A stretch of 64,000 nucleotides of DNA from Flavobacterium sp. J27 (GTDB taxonomy: Bacteria > Bacteroidota > Bacteroidia > Flavobacteriales > Flavobacteriaceae), in contig NZ_PJQW01000001.1 of the NCBI RefSeq assembly GCF_004303025.1, forward strand, positions 217,070 through 281,069. The letters run 5' to 3'. The stretch's first letter is position 1. Every line of letters begins with the position of its first letter. The notes below the pieces were generated by a model. That model ran no database searches. It was not told where the DNA came from and saw nothing but the letters and a program-made list of their open reading frames with translations. Of this stretch, positions 36,378-44,426 are shown piece by piece. The position numbers and the translations under genes were made by a program.

Positions 36378-37392
36378 ACCTACTATTTTATTACTATACA
36401 CAGGAGGTACAATTGGAATGGTTAAAAGTTCTATTTCTGGTGCTTTAAAAGCGTTTAATTTTAATAAATTACTTAATAAAATACCAGAAATTAAACTACT
36501 GGATTGTGAAATAGATACCATTTCATTTGAGGAGCCAATAGATTCCTCTAATATGAATGTTAAATATTGGCAACAAATCGCGACAATTATTCAAGAAAAT
36601 TTCACAAAATTTGACGGATTTGTGGTATTACATGGTTCAGATACCATGTCATATAGTGCTTCAGCATTAAGTTTTATGCTAGAAAACCTATCCAAACCAG
36701 TTGTTTTTACAGGTTCGCAATTGCCTATTGGTGATTTGAGAACAGATGCTAAGGAAAATTTAATTACTGCTATTCAAATAGCGTCATTGAAAGATGATAA
36801 AAAGGCTGTTTTTCAAGAAGTTTGCTTGTATTTTGAGTACAAATTATATAGAGGAAATAGAACAACAAAGATAAGTGCAGAGCATTTTAATGCATTTGCC
36901 TCACCTAATTTCCCTGAATTAGCAGAATCAGGAGTACATTTAAAAGTTAATAGAGAAGCTATATTAAAGAAGTCGGCGAATAAGAACTTAAAAGTAAATT
37001 TAGAGTTTGATCAAAATGTAGTCATTTTTAAGGTATTTCCTGGAGTTACTGAAGCTGTTGTGGATGCGATAATAAGTATTAAAAATTTGAAAGGAATTGT
37101 TTTAGAAACCTATGGTTCTGGAAATGCTCCTTCTGAAAAATGGTTTATTAAAAAGCTTGAAGAAGCAATAAAAAAGAATATTCACGTTATAAATGTAACG
37201 CAATGTAGTGGTGGGGCGGTAACGATGGGGCAGTATGAAACAAGTACTCAATTAAAAGATATTGGTGTTATTTCTGGTTTTGACATTACTACTGAAGCTG
37301 CTATAACTAAATTAATGTATTTATTAGGTCAAAATGTATCAAATAAGGTGTTTAAAACTATTTTTGAAACTAGCCTTAGAGGAGAAATATAG
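36367..37392 (+). CDS. ansA: Type I L-asparaginase
   Basis: 341 residues without signal peptide, so cytoplasmic type I. It hydrolyses L-asparagine to aspartate and ammonia. The nucleophile is T15 in LYTGGTIGM. The second active-site group is S91-D92 in LHGSDTMSY, where E. coli enzymes have Thr-Asp, and K129 lies in TDAKEN. The Ser-for-Thr change is conservative and does not point to loss of activity. It starts inside the end of the acyltransferase gene, so both are co-transcribed and probably translationally coupled, although their functions are not obviously related. Confidence 0.92.
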   Translation: MPNKPTILLLYTGGTIGMVKSSISGALKAFNFNKLLNKIPEIKLLDCEIDTISFEEPIDSSNMNVKYWQQIATIIQENFTKFDGFVVLHGSDTMSYSASALSFMLENLSKPVVFTGSQLPIGDLRTDAKENLITAIQIASLKDDKKAVFQEVCLYFEYKLYRGNRTTKISAEHFNAFASPNFPELAESGVHLKVNREAILKKSANKNLKVNLEFDQNVVIFKVFPGVTEAVVDAIISIKNLKGIVLETYGSGNAPSEKWFIKKLEEAIKKNIHVINVTQCSGGAVTMGQYETSTQLKDIGVISGFDITTEAAITKLMYLLGQNVSNKVFKTIFETSLRGEI

Positions 37393-37469
37393 TAAAAAAT
37401 GACATTAAAATTTTTATACGTGAGATTTTTTACGTTATTTAGCGCCCTTGAAATTGAACTTTTGTCAAT

Positions 37470-37557
37470 GGAGAGGTGTCCGAGAGGTCGAAGGAGCATG
37501 CCTGGAAAGTATGTATGCCCCTAAAGGGCATCGAGGGTTCGAATCCCTTCCTCTCCG
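37470..37557 (+). tRNA. tRNA-Ser (anticodon GGA)
   Basis: 88-nt cloverleaf with acceptor stem GGAGAGG / CCTCTCC, discriminator G, anticodon stem CATGC / GTATG around the loop CTGGAAA (anticodon GGA at 37504-37506), a long variable arm (TGCCCCTAAAGGGCA) typical of serine tRNAs, and the T-loop GGTTCGAATCC. CCA is not encoded. It decodes UCC and UCU. Confidence 0.97.
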
Positions 37558-37636
37558 CAAGAATAAAATATTTTTAATTTCATAAATAATTTTATAAATT
37601 TAACCCAATTAACTAATTAAATTAAGAACAAAAGCG

Positions 37637-38476
37637 ATGAAAAGATTATTTTCTATTTTAGCAATCACAGGGCTTATGACTTTTGGTAACATTCAAGCTC
37701 AAGAATCTACTGACACAGCAGGTGATACACTTTCAACGACTACTGAAGTGGTTGATGGAACAACTGATGATGCAGTAGCAACAGACGATGCAGTAACATC
37801 TGATGATGAATCTGTTGAAGAAGTTGTTGCCACTACAGAAGACGCAGCTACTTTTACTCAAAAAATGAAACAACGTTTCATCGAAGGAGGTCCTGGATTT
37901 ATGGGAATTGTATTAATCTGTTTAATTTTAGGATTAGCAATTGCTATTGAAAGAATTATTTACTTAAATCTTTCAACTACAAATTCTAAAAAATTAATTG
38001 CAGATGTAGAAGATGCATTAAAATCAGGTGGTGTTGAAGCTGCAAAAGAAGTTTGTAGAAATACTTCAGGCCCAGTTGCATCTATTTTCTACCAAGGATT
38101 AGATAGACAAGCTCATGGAATGGACTCTGCTGAAAAAGCTGTAGTAGCTTATGGTGGTGTTCAAATGGGGCAATTAGAGAAAAATGTATCTTGGATATCT
38201 TTATTTATCGCGTTAGCACCGATGTTAGGATTCATGGGAACAGTAATTGGTATGATTGAAGCGTTTGACCAAATTCAATCTGCTGGATCTATGGAGCCAT
38301 CTTTAGTTGCTGGAGGTATTAAAGTTGCCTTATTAACAACAGTATTCGGTCTTATTGTAGCTATTATTTTACAAATTTTCTATAATTATATTATCGCTAA
38401 AATCGATTCTATCGTTAATGATATGGAAGATGCATCAATTAGCTTAATTGATATCTTGTCTGACTACAGTAAATAA
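37637..38476 (+). CDS. MotA/TolQ/ExbB-family proton channel protein
   Basis: 279 residues. A signal-like N-terminus (MKRLFSILAI to GNIQAQ) precedes an acidic Thr/Asp-rich periplasmic stretch (about 22-75) and three membrane segments (about 92-112, 188-208, 227-252). The core motif FMGTVIGMIEAF is that of ExbB/TolQ. It forms the proton channel that drives an energy-transducing partner in the envelope, with the two ExbD-like proteins encoded downstream. The acidic periplasmic stretch is absent from E. coli ExbB. A TonB gene is not in the window, so the partner cannot be fixed. Confidence 0.88.
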   Translation: MKRLFSILAITGLMTFGNIQAQESTDTAGDTLSTTTEVVDGTTDDAVATDDAVTSDDESVEEVVATTEDAATFTQKMKQRFIEGGPGFMGIVLICLILGLAIAIERIIYLNLSTTNSKKLIADVEDALKSGGVEAAKEVCRNTSGPVASIFYQGLDRQAHGMDSAEKAVVAYGGVQMGQLEKNVSWISLFIALAPMLGFMGTVIGMIEAFDQIQSAGSMEPSLVAGGIKVALLTTVFGLIVAIILQIFYNYIIAKIDSIVNDMEDASISLIDILSDYSK

Positions 38477-38497
38477 TAATAAAAAAAGATAATTCAC

Positions 38498-38920
38498 ATG
38501 AATTTACATAAATTAACTAAAATTGCAGCTATCGCTATTGCAGTATTAAGTGTTCTATTTTTAGGATTTCTTATGGGGGCAACTGAAGATGGTGCAGACA
38601 ATAAGTGGATTACTCCTTTAATTTATTTATCATACTTTGTACTTGCAATTTGTGTGGGTGTCGTATTGGTATATGTTTTAAAGAATTTGTTTTCCGATAA
38701 AGACAATTTAAAAAAGACTTTAATTTCGGTAGGATTATTTGCTGGTGTGATATTAGTATCATATATCTTAGCAGGTGATGATCTAGTTAAAGCTAATGGA
38801 GAAGTTTATTCAGGATCAACTACTAAATTAGTAGGAGCAGGATTAAACGCTTTTTATATCCTTACAGTTATTGCAATAGGAGCAATGGTTTGGTCAGGAT
38901 TCACAAAAATTAAAAAATAA
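38498..38920 (+). CDS. Hypothetical membrane protein between exbB- and exbD-like genes
   Basis: 140 residues with four predicted membrane segments (about 9-28, 40-62, 76-94, 113-133). I do not recognise a domain. It sits 21 nt after the ExbB-like gene and 2 nt before the ExbD-like gene in the same direction, so it belongs to the operon. I infer an accessory subunit of the proton-driven complex, but there is no motif to support a mechanism. Confidence 0.72.
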   Translation: MNLHKLTKIAAIAIAVLSVLFLGFLMGATEDGADNKWITPLIYLSYFVLAICVGVVLVYVLKNLFSDKDNLKKTLISVGLFAGVILVSYILAGDDLVKANGEVYSGSTTKLVGAGLNAFYILTVIAIGAMVWSGFTKIKK

Positions 38921-38922
38921 TT

Positions 38923-39531
38923 ATGGCAAAAAGAGAAGCACCAGAGGTAAATGCTGGATCTATGGCAGATATTGCTTTCCTTCTTTTAATCTTCTTCTTG
39001 GTCACAACTACCATTGGAGTTGATCAAGGAATCAATAGATTATTGCCTAGATATGAAGAAAATCCACCGGTTCCTCCTATTAACGAAAGAAATATTATGC
39101 GAGTTCTTGTGAACAAGGATAATCAGCTTTTGGTTAATGAAAAACCAATGGATATCAAAGAATTAAGACAAGCTGCGATCGATTTCTTAGATAATAATGG
39201 AGCGCAAAAGTGTGCTTATTGTCAAGGGAAAAAAGATCCAAATTCATCAGATAGTCCTGATGATGCAGTTATCTCTTTGATGAATGACGGTCAAACTACG
39301 TATCAAACTTATATAGCTGTACAAAACGAGCTTGTGGCTGCTTACTATTTCTTAAGGGATAGAGAAAGTATGAGACGTTATAATACAAAATATACAGATA
39401 TTGAATATGTAGCGAACGACCCAGCATCTAGAGCTCAAGAAGGTTTAGTAGAAGAATTACAACCAAAGGTTAAAATAATTCAAGATCTATACCCAATGAG
39501 ATTATCTGAAGCAGAACCAAGAAAGAACTAA
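38923..39531 (+). CDS. ExbD/TolR-family protein with Cys-rich insertion
   Basis: 202 residues. A single N-terminal membrane segment (about 15-32, MADIAFLLLIFFLVTTT) carries the conserved Asp needed for proton coupling, and a periplasmic domain follows. It is longer than E. coli ExbD (141), with an insertion containing C97-A-Y-C100 (KCAYCQGKKD). It pairs with the ExbB-like channel to energise an outer-membrane or envelope partner. The insertion could be structural or a disulfide; this cannot be told by eye. It lies 2 nt after the preceding membrane-protein gene. Confidence 0.87.
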   Translation: MAKREAPEVNAGSMADIAFLLLIFFLVTTTIGVDQGINRLLPRYEENPPVPPINERNIMRVLVNKDNQLLVNEKPMDIKELRQAAIDFLDNNGAQKCAYCQGKKDPNSSDSPDDAVISLMNDGQTTYQTYIAVQNELVAAYYFLRDRESMRRYNTKYTDIEYVANDPASRAQEGLVEELQPKVKIIQDLYPMRLSEAEPRKN

Positions 39532-39554
39532 TAACCCTTTAAGTTTTAGAAATT

Positions 39555-40028
39555 ATGTCTAAATTTAAAAAGAAAAAATCAGGTGGAACACCTGGAATTT
39601 CCACAGCATCATTACCAGATATTGTATTCATGCTTTTGTTCTTCTTTATGACTGCTACTACAATGAAAGATAGTGATTTGATGATTGAAAATAGATTGCC
39701 AAAAGCAAATCAAACTGCAAAATTACATAAGAAAAACTATATTATGTATATTTATGTAGGTAAGCCAAAATCAAATTACGCGTCAACTTTAGGCGCTTCA
39801 GATCGTATTCAGTTAAATGACAAAATATCATCGGTATCTGATATCAGAAGTTTTGTAATTACTGAAAGAGCTGAAAGAAATTCAGAAGACGAGAAGTACT
39901 TAACAGCTTCTTTAAAAATAGATAAAGATGTTAGAATGGGATTGATACAAGATATCAAAACTGAGTTACGTAAAGTTGAACAGTTAAAAGTAAACTATAC
40001 AACTAATCAAGGTAACCCTTTAGATTAA
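39555..40028 (+). CDS. Second ExbD/TolR-family protein
   Basis: 157 residues with a basic cytoplasmic tail (SKFKKKKSGG), a membrane segment with the conserved Asp (about 17-35, LPDIVFMLLFFFMTATT) and a periplasmic domain. Two different ExbD-like proteins following one ExbB-like protein is a common Bacteroidetes arrangement and suggests a heteromeric ExbD stator. It is the last gene of the operon; a terminator follows closely. Confidence 0.88.
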   Translation: MSKFKKKKSGGTPGISTASLPDIVFMLLFFFMTATTMKDSDLMIENRLPKANQTAKLHKKNYIMYIYVGKPKSNYASTLGASDRIQLNDKISSVSDIRSFVITERAERNSEDEKYLTASLKIDKDVRMGLIQDIKTELRKVEQLKVNYTTNQGNPLD

Positions 40029-40052
40029 TTAATCTTTTCATTTAAATATATA

Positions 40053-40080
40053 AAAGGTACGCAAGGCGTACCTTTTTTTT
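40053..40080 (+). terminator. Terminator of the exbB-exbD cluster
   Basis: Stem GGTACGC / GCGTACC (40056-40062 and 40066-40072) with a 3-nt loop followed by an 8-nt T-run. Confidence 0.88.
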
Positions 40081-40120
40081 ATTACATTTATACAATAATT
40101 TTAATTATTTTGTTGGAATA

Positions 40121-40807
40121 ATGCGTAAGTTCCTTTTATTATTTAACTTGTTTGTTGTTTTTGTGTCTTTCTCTCAAGAAGTTGGTGAAAGAAAAATACC
40201 AGTAGATTCTCTTTTTAGAGAAGATCAATTTTATTTTTCTGTAACGTATAACTTGTTAAGAAACACGCCTAATGGATATTCTCAATACTCTTTTTCTTCA
40301 GGAGTAACATTAGGTTTTTTAAGAGACATCCCTTTTTCAAAAAATAGAGATTGGGCAGTTGGAATTGGTTTGGGATATTCATATAATGATATAAAACACA
40401 ATTTAAAAATTGCAAATCCAATAGGTTCTGAGTACAATACTTACAGTATTGATAATACCTATGATAAAAGTAAATTGAGATTGCATTATTTTGAAATTCC
40501 CTTTGAATTAAGATGGCGAAATGCCACCTATGAAAGTCATAAATTTTGGAGGATTTATACTGGTTTTAAGGTAAGTTATTTGTTTTCGAGTAAGAGTATT
40601 TTTGAATCGAGTACTGAAAATTATACAATTAAAAACAATAATGAGTTGACTAAATTTCAATATGGTCCTTATTTAAGTGTAGGCTACAATACGATTAATT
40701 TATATGCTTATTATGGACTGAAATCCAATTTTGACAATGCAAAGATAGATAGTAATAGTTTGGGTTTGAACTCTTTTAATATTGGTTTTATATTTTATAT
40801 TTTATAG
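40121..40807 (+). CDS. Outer-membrane beta-barrel protein (PorT-like)
   Basis: 228 residues with a signal peptide (about 1-19, ending FSQ) and amphipathic strands such as YSQYSFSSGVTLGFLRD and NLYAYYGLKSNF, ending in FNIGFIFYIL. Size and layout resemble PorT-like barrels of Bacteroidetes, some of which serve the type IX secretion system, but nothing here proves that role. It lies after the exbD terminator. Its stop region overlaps the stop of the convergent membrane-protein gene by 6 bp. Confidence 0.72.
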   Translation: MRKFLLLFNLFVVFVSFSQEVGERKIPVDSLFREDQFYFSVTYNLLRNTPNGYSQYSFSSGVTLGFLRDIPFSKNRDWAVGIGLGYSYNDIKHNLKIANPIGSEYNTYSIDNTYDKSKLRLHYFEIPFELRWRNATYESHKFWRIYTGFKVSYLFSSKSIFESSTENYTIKNNNELTKFQYGPYLSVGYNTINLYAYYGLKSNFDNAKIDSNSLGLNSFNIGFIFYIL

Positions 40808-41413
40808 CCAAAAATGCCAAAATGCAATTTGTGATAGTACTCCGATACAACTCCCTACTATTAGCTCAATTGGAGTGTGTGATTTCATGTATAATCTGGA
40901 AGATGCAACAAATCCAGTTGCAATAATGATAAATGCAATACTGTTTATAAAATAAAATTGTAAATGTAGACTTAGGCTGTAAATAAACGTAGCTAAGGAA
41001 CAAATAGCAATCATGTGTAAGCTGGCTTTGAATTTTAAAGAAACGGCTAAAAATGCCAAAATAGAACTCAAAAAACCCCCTAAAAAGAAATAGTATAATT
41101 CTGGTAGAGTGTCAAAAGATGAGCTAAACTTAATTAAAATAAACAATAAAACAGCCTGAATCATAATAGGGATTTTTCGCTCTTTTAAGTTGGCTTCTGT
41201 AAATGATTTTACTAATCCCATTGAATAGAAAAGATAATACAAAGATAAAGGAAGTAATAAAGTTAAAATTCCTACTTGTAAAAGTATCATATAAAAAAGA
41301 GTCTTAAAAAGATACATTTGTGATACTAAAAAATAGAATAGTGTGCCATATACAGAAATAAATATTGGATGAAATAGGTAGGAGAAAAAAGGGAGTACTT
41401 TTTTTAAATCCAT
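40802..41413 (-). CDS. PAP2-like multi-spanning membrane protein
   Basis: 203 residues with about six membrane segments. The C-terminal part has spaced motifs recalling the acid phosphatase / PAP2 layout: KFKASLHM, then SSRLYMKSHTPIELIVGS, where an Arg and a later His would be catalytic. The classic PSGH motif is not evident, so the activity is uncertain; a lipid phosphatase or a degenerate relative are both possible. It is the last gene after rpoN, 3 nt downstream on the same strand, and probably co-transcribed with it. Confidence 0.68.
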   Translation of the reverse strand: MDLKKVLPFFSYLFHPIFISVYGTLFYFLVSQMYLFKTLFYMILLQVGILTLLLPLSLYYLFYSMGLVKSFTEANLKERKIPIMIQAVLLFILIKFSSSFDTLPELYYFFLGGFLSSILAFLAVSLKFKASLHMIAICSLATFIYSLSLHLQFYFINSIAFIIIATGFVASSRLYMKSHTPIELIVGSCIGVLSQIAFWHFWL

Positions 41414-41416
41414 ATA

Positions 41417-42883
41417 CTAAATTTCTTTTCTTAAACGCGCCACAGGAATGTCTAATTGTTCTCTGTATTTTGCAACAGTTCTTCTAGCGATAGGATATCC
41501 TCTTTCTTTTAGCATTTCAGCTAGTTTGTCATCGGGTAGTGGTTTTTTCTTGTCTTCTTCACTGATAACCACTTCTAATATTTTCTTAATTTCAATTGTG
41601 GAAACATCTTCTCCTTGATCGTTTTTCATGGCTTCACTAAAGAAATCTTTAATTAATTTCGTGCCATAAGGTGTTTCAACATATTTGCTGTTAGCAACCC
41701 TAGAAACGGTTGAAATGTCTAAACCAATTAAATCGGCAATGTCTTTTAAAATCATTGGTTTTAACTTAGTTTCGTCACCATCTAAGAAGTATTCTTCTTG
41801 ATAATGCATGATAGCATTCATAGTGACATACAGTGTCTCTTGACGTTGTCTAATGGCATCGATGAACCATTTTGCAGAATCTAGTTTTTGTTTAATGAAT
41901 TGTACAGCGTCTTTTTGAGCATTTGATTTTTCTGAAGAAACTTTATAACTCTGTAGCATTTCTTGATAGTCTTTCGATACATGTAATTCAGGCGTGTTTC
42001 TTCCGTTTAATAGTAGTTCTAATTCTCCATCTACTATACGTATAGTAAAGTCAGGAACTACGTGCTCTATAGGTTTTTGATTACCATCATAAGCACCTCC
42101 TGGTTTTGGATTTAATTTCTCAATTTCATCAATCACCTTTCGGAGCTGTTCTTTTGAAATTTCGTATTTTAAAAGTAATTTTTCATAATGCTTTTTTGTA
42201 AAAGCATCAAATTGATTTTCGATTACATCAATAGCCAGTTCAATCGAGTCGGTAGGTGTTTTGTGTTTTAATTGTAATAACAAGCATTCTTGTAAATCTC
42301 GGGCAGCTACACCTGAAGGTTCTAATTCTTGTACGATATTAAGAATTCTTGTAACAGTTTTTTCATCTGTATAAATACCTTGTGTAAAGGCTAAATCGTC
42401 TACAATATCTTGAATACTTCTTCTAATATAACCCATATCATCAATACTGCCTACTAAAAATTCGGCAATATCTCTTTCTTCATCATTTAGTATAAAAGTA
42501 TTTAATTGGTTTAGTAAGTCTTGATGAAAAGTAACACCTGCTATAAAAGGCATGCTGTTGTCTTCATCATCATCGCTATAATTGTTAGTTTGGTATTTAT
42601 AATCTGGAGTTTCGTCGTTGCTTAAATATTCGTCAATATTAATGTCTTCTGCGTCAATTCTTTCCCCTTCATATTCATCATAATCGTCGTTATTATTAGT
42701 ATCTCCAAAGTCATCATATTCAAGATTTTCTTCTTTACCATTTTCAAGTGCTGGATTTTCAACCAGTTCCTCTTGTAATCGTTGCTCAAAGGCTTGCGTA
42801 GGTAATTGAATTAACTTCATCAACTGAATTTGTTGAGGAGATAATTTTTGAGATAATTTGAATTGTAAACTTTGTTTTAACAT
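41417..42883 (-). CDS. rpoN: RNA polymerase sigma-54 factor
   Basis: 488 residues. The N-terminal activator-interacting region is QFKLSQKLSPQQIQLMKLIQ (residues 7-26), followed by an acidic region II (about 50-110), the core-binding domain, and a C-terminal RpoN box ARRTVAKYRE. It directs polymerase to promoters that need an enhancer-binding ATPase. Sigma-54 is common but not universal in Flavobacteria. Its promoter is embedded in a long inverted repeat, suggesting regulation, possibly autoregulation. Confidence 0.95.
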   Translation of the reverse strand: MLKQSLQFKLSQKLSPQQIQLMKLIQLPTQAFEQRLQEELVENPALENGKEENLEYDDFGDTNNNDDYDEYEGERIDAEDINIDEYLSNDETPDYKYQTNNYSDDDEDNSMPFIAGVTFHQDLLNQLNTFILNDEERDIAEFLVGSIDDMGYIRRSIQDIVDDLAFTQGIYTDEKTVTRILNIVQELEPSGVAARDLQECLLLQLKHKTPTDSIELAIDVIENQFDAFTKKHYEKLLLKYEISKEQLRKVIDEIEKLNPKPGGAYDGNQKPIEHVVPDFTIRIVDGELELLLNGRNTPELHVSKDYQEMLQSYKVSSEKSNAQKDAVQFIKQKLDSAKWFIDAIRQRQETLYVTMNAIMHYQEEYFLDGDETKLKPMILKDIADLIGLDISTVSRVANSKYVETPYGTKLIKDFFSEAMKNDQGEDVSTIEIKKILEVVISEEDKKKPLPDDKLAEMLKERGYPIARRTVAKYREQLDIPVARLRKEI

Positions 42884-42906
42884 TGTAAATTGGGATCAAA
42901 AACTAA

Positions 42907-42948
42907 TAATTGTTTAGTCGAATAAACAAATATACGACTAAACGATTA
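42907..42948. promoter_or_regulatory. Long inverted repeat enclosing the rpoN -7 element
   Basis: Arms TAATTGTTTAGTCG and CGACTAAACGATTA pair in 13 of 14 positions (inner 9 bp perfect) around a 14-nt centre that contains the minus-strand -7 element TATATTTG (42927-42934). Readings: an operator over the rpoN promoter, or a terminator hairpin for asnS (a T-rich stretch follows on the minus strand), or both. Confidence 0.55.
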
Positions 42949-42959
42949 AAAAAGGGATA

Positions 42960-44396
42960 TTAAAATTCTGCGTTCTGTGGTGTTCTTGGAAAAGGAATTA
43001 CATCACGAATATTTGTCATTCCCGTAACAAATAAAACCAATCTTTCAAATCCTAATCCAAAACCAGAATGCACTGCCGAACCAAAACGTCTGGTATCTAA
43101 ATACCACCATAATTCTTCTTCTTCAATACCTAATGCTTTCATTTTCTCAACTAAAACGTCTAAACGTTCTTCTCTTTGAGAACCTCCAACAATTTCTCCA
43201 ATGCCAGGGAAAAGAATATCCATTGCTCTTACCGTTTGGCCATCATCATTTAAACGCATGTAAAACGCTTTAATTTTAGCTGGATAATCAAATAAAATTA
43301 CAGGACATTTGAAATGTTTTTCAACTAGGAAACGCTCGTGTTCACTTTGTAAATCCGCACCCCATTCGTCTATAATATAATTGAATTTTTTATTTTTATT
43401 TGGTTTGCTATTCTTTAAAATGTCAATAGCTTCAGTATAAGAAACACGTTTGAAATTATTGTCTAATACAAAATTTAATTTTTGTAATAAACTCATTTCA
43501 CTACGTTCTGCTTGTGGTTTTGATTTTTCTTCTTCTAAAAGTCTGCCTTCTAAAAATTTTAAATCATCTTCACATTTTTCTACTGTATATTTAATCACAT
43601 ATTTAATGAAATCTTCTGCTAAATCCATATTGGCTGCCAAATCATTAAAAGCAACCTCAGGTTCAATCATCCAAAACTCTGCTAAATGTCTAGAGGTATT
43701 TGAATTTTCAGCTCTAAAAGTAGGCCCGAAAGTATAAATTTGACCAAGAGCCATTGCGAAAGTTTCTCCCTCTAACTGACCAGAAACGGTTAAGTTGGTT
43801 TGTTTACCAAAGAAATCTTCTTTATAATTTACGCTACCATCTTCATTTCTAGGAGCTGAACCATCTAATGGTAAAGCGGTTACTTTAAACATCTCACCAG
43901 CACCTTCGGCATCTGAACCTGTAATGATAGGTGTATTTACATAAACAAATCCTTTTTCTTGAAAATATTGATGTACAGCAAAAGATAATACGGAGCGCAC
44001 ACGCATGATAGCACCAAATGCATTGGTACGAACCCTTAAATGCGCATTTTCACGTAGAAATTCTAAAGAATGTTTTTTAGGTTGGATTGGATACTTTTCA
44101 GCGTCACTATCTCCTAAAATTTCAATTTTTGAAACTTGTATTTCAACTTTTTGACCTTTTCCTTGACTTTCTTGCAGTGTTCCTGTTACTGAAACTGCAG
44201 CTCCCGTAGTGATTCTTTTTAAGGTATCTTCAGGAGTGTTTTCAAAATCTACGACACACTGAATATTATTTATGGTTGATCCATCATTTAAAGCAATAAA
44301 CTGATTGTTTCTAAAAGTTCTTACCCAACCTTTAGCGGTTACTTCTTGTAGTGTTTTAGTATTGTTTAATAGGTCTATGACTTTAATATGTTTCAT
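42960..44396 (-). CDS. asnS: Asparaginyl-tRNA synthetase
   Basis: 478 residues, class II aminoacyl-tRNA synthetase. An N-terminal OB-fold anticodon-binding domain (about 15-105, [11 protein letters not shown]) precedes the catalytic core with [11 protein letters not shown], motif 2 [17 protein letters not shown] and motif 3 [12 protein letters not shown]. It charges tRNA-Asn with asparagine. Its presence means this organism need not make Asn-tRNA only by the transamidation route. It has its own promoter, just downstream of the end of the RND/MMPL gene. Confidence 0.97.
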   Translation of the reverse strand: MKHIKVIDLLNNTKTLQEVTAKGWVRTFRNNQFIALNDGSTINNIQCVVDFENTPEDTLKRITTGAAVSVTGTLQESQGKGQKVEIQVSKIEILGDSDAEKYPIQPKKHSLEFLRENAHLRVRTNAFGAIMRVRSVLSFAVHQYFQEKGFVYVNTPIITGSDAEGAGEMFKVTALPLDGSAPRNEDGSVNYKEDFFGKQTNLTVSGQLEGETFAMALGQIYTFGPTFRAENSNTSRHLAEFWMIEPEVAFNDLAANMDLAEDFIKYVIKYTVEKCEDDLKFLEGRLLEEEKSKPQAERSEMSLLQKLNFVLDNNFKRVSYTEAIDILKNSKPNKNKKFNYIIDEWGADLQSEHERFLVEKHFKCPVILFDYPAKIKAFYMRLNDDGQTVRAMDILFPGIGEIVGGSQREERLDVLVEKMKALGIEEEELWWYLDTRRFGSAVHSGFGLGFERLVLFVTGMTNIRDVIPFPRTPQNAEF

Positions 44397-44415
44397 TTTG
44401 TTAAAATTTAATATG

Positions 44416-44423
44416 CAAATATA
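44416..44423 (-). promoter_or_regulatory. -7 element TATATTTG of asnS
   Basis: Exact TAnnTTTG match on the minus strand 19 nt before the ATG at 44396, lying in the short gap after the RND/MMPL gene. Confidence 0.6.
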
Positions 44424-44426
44424 AAA

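Noticed and set aside
37392..37433. Inverted repeat GTAAAAAAT / ATTTTTTAC between ansA and tRNA-Ser
   Set aside because: Almost pure AT with a 24-nt spacer; expected by chance in this composition.
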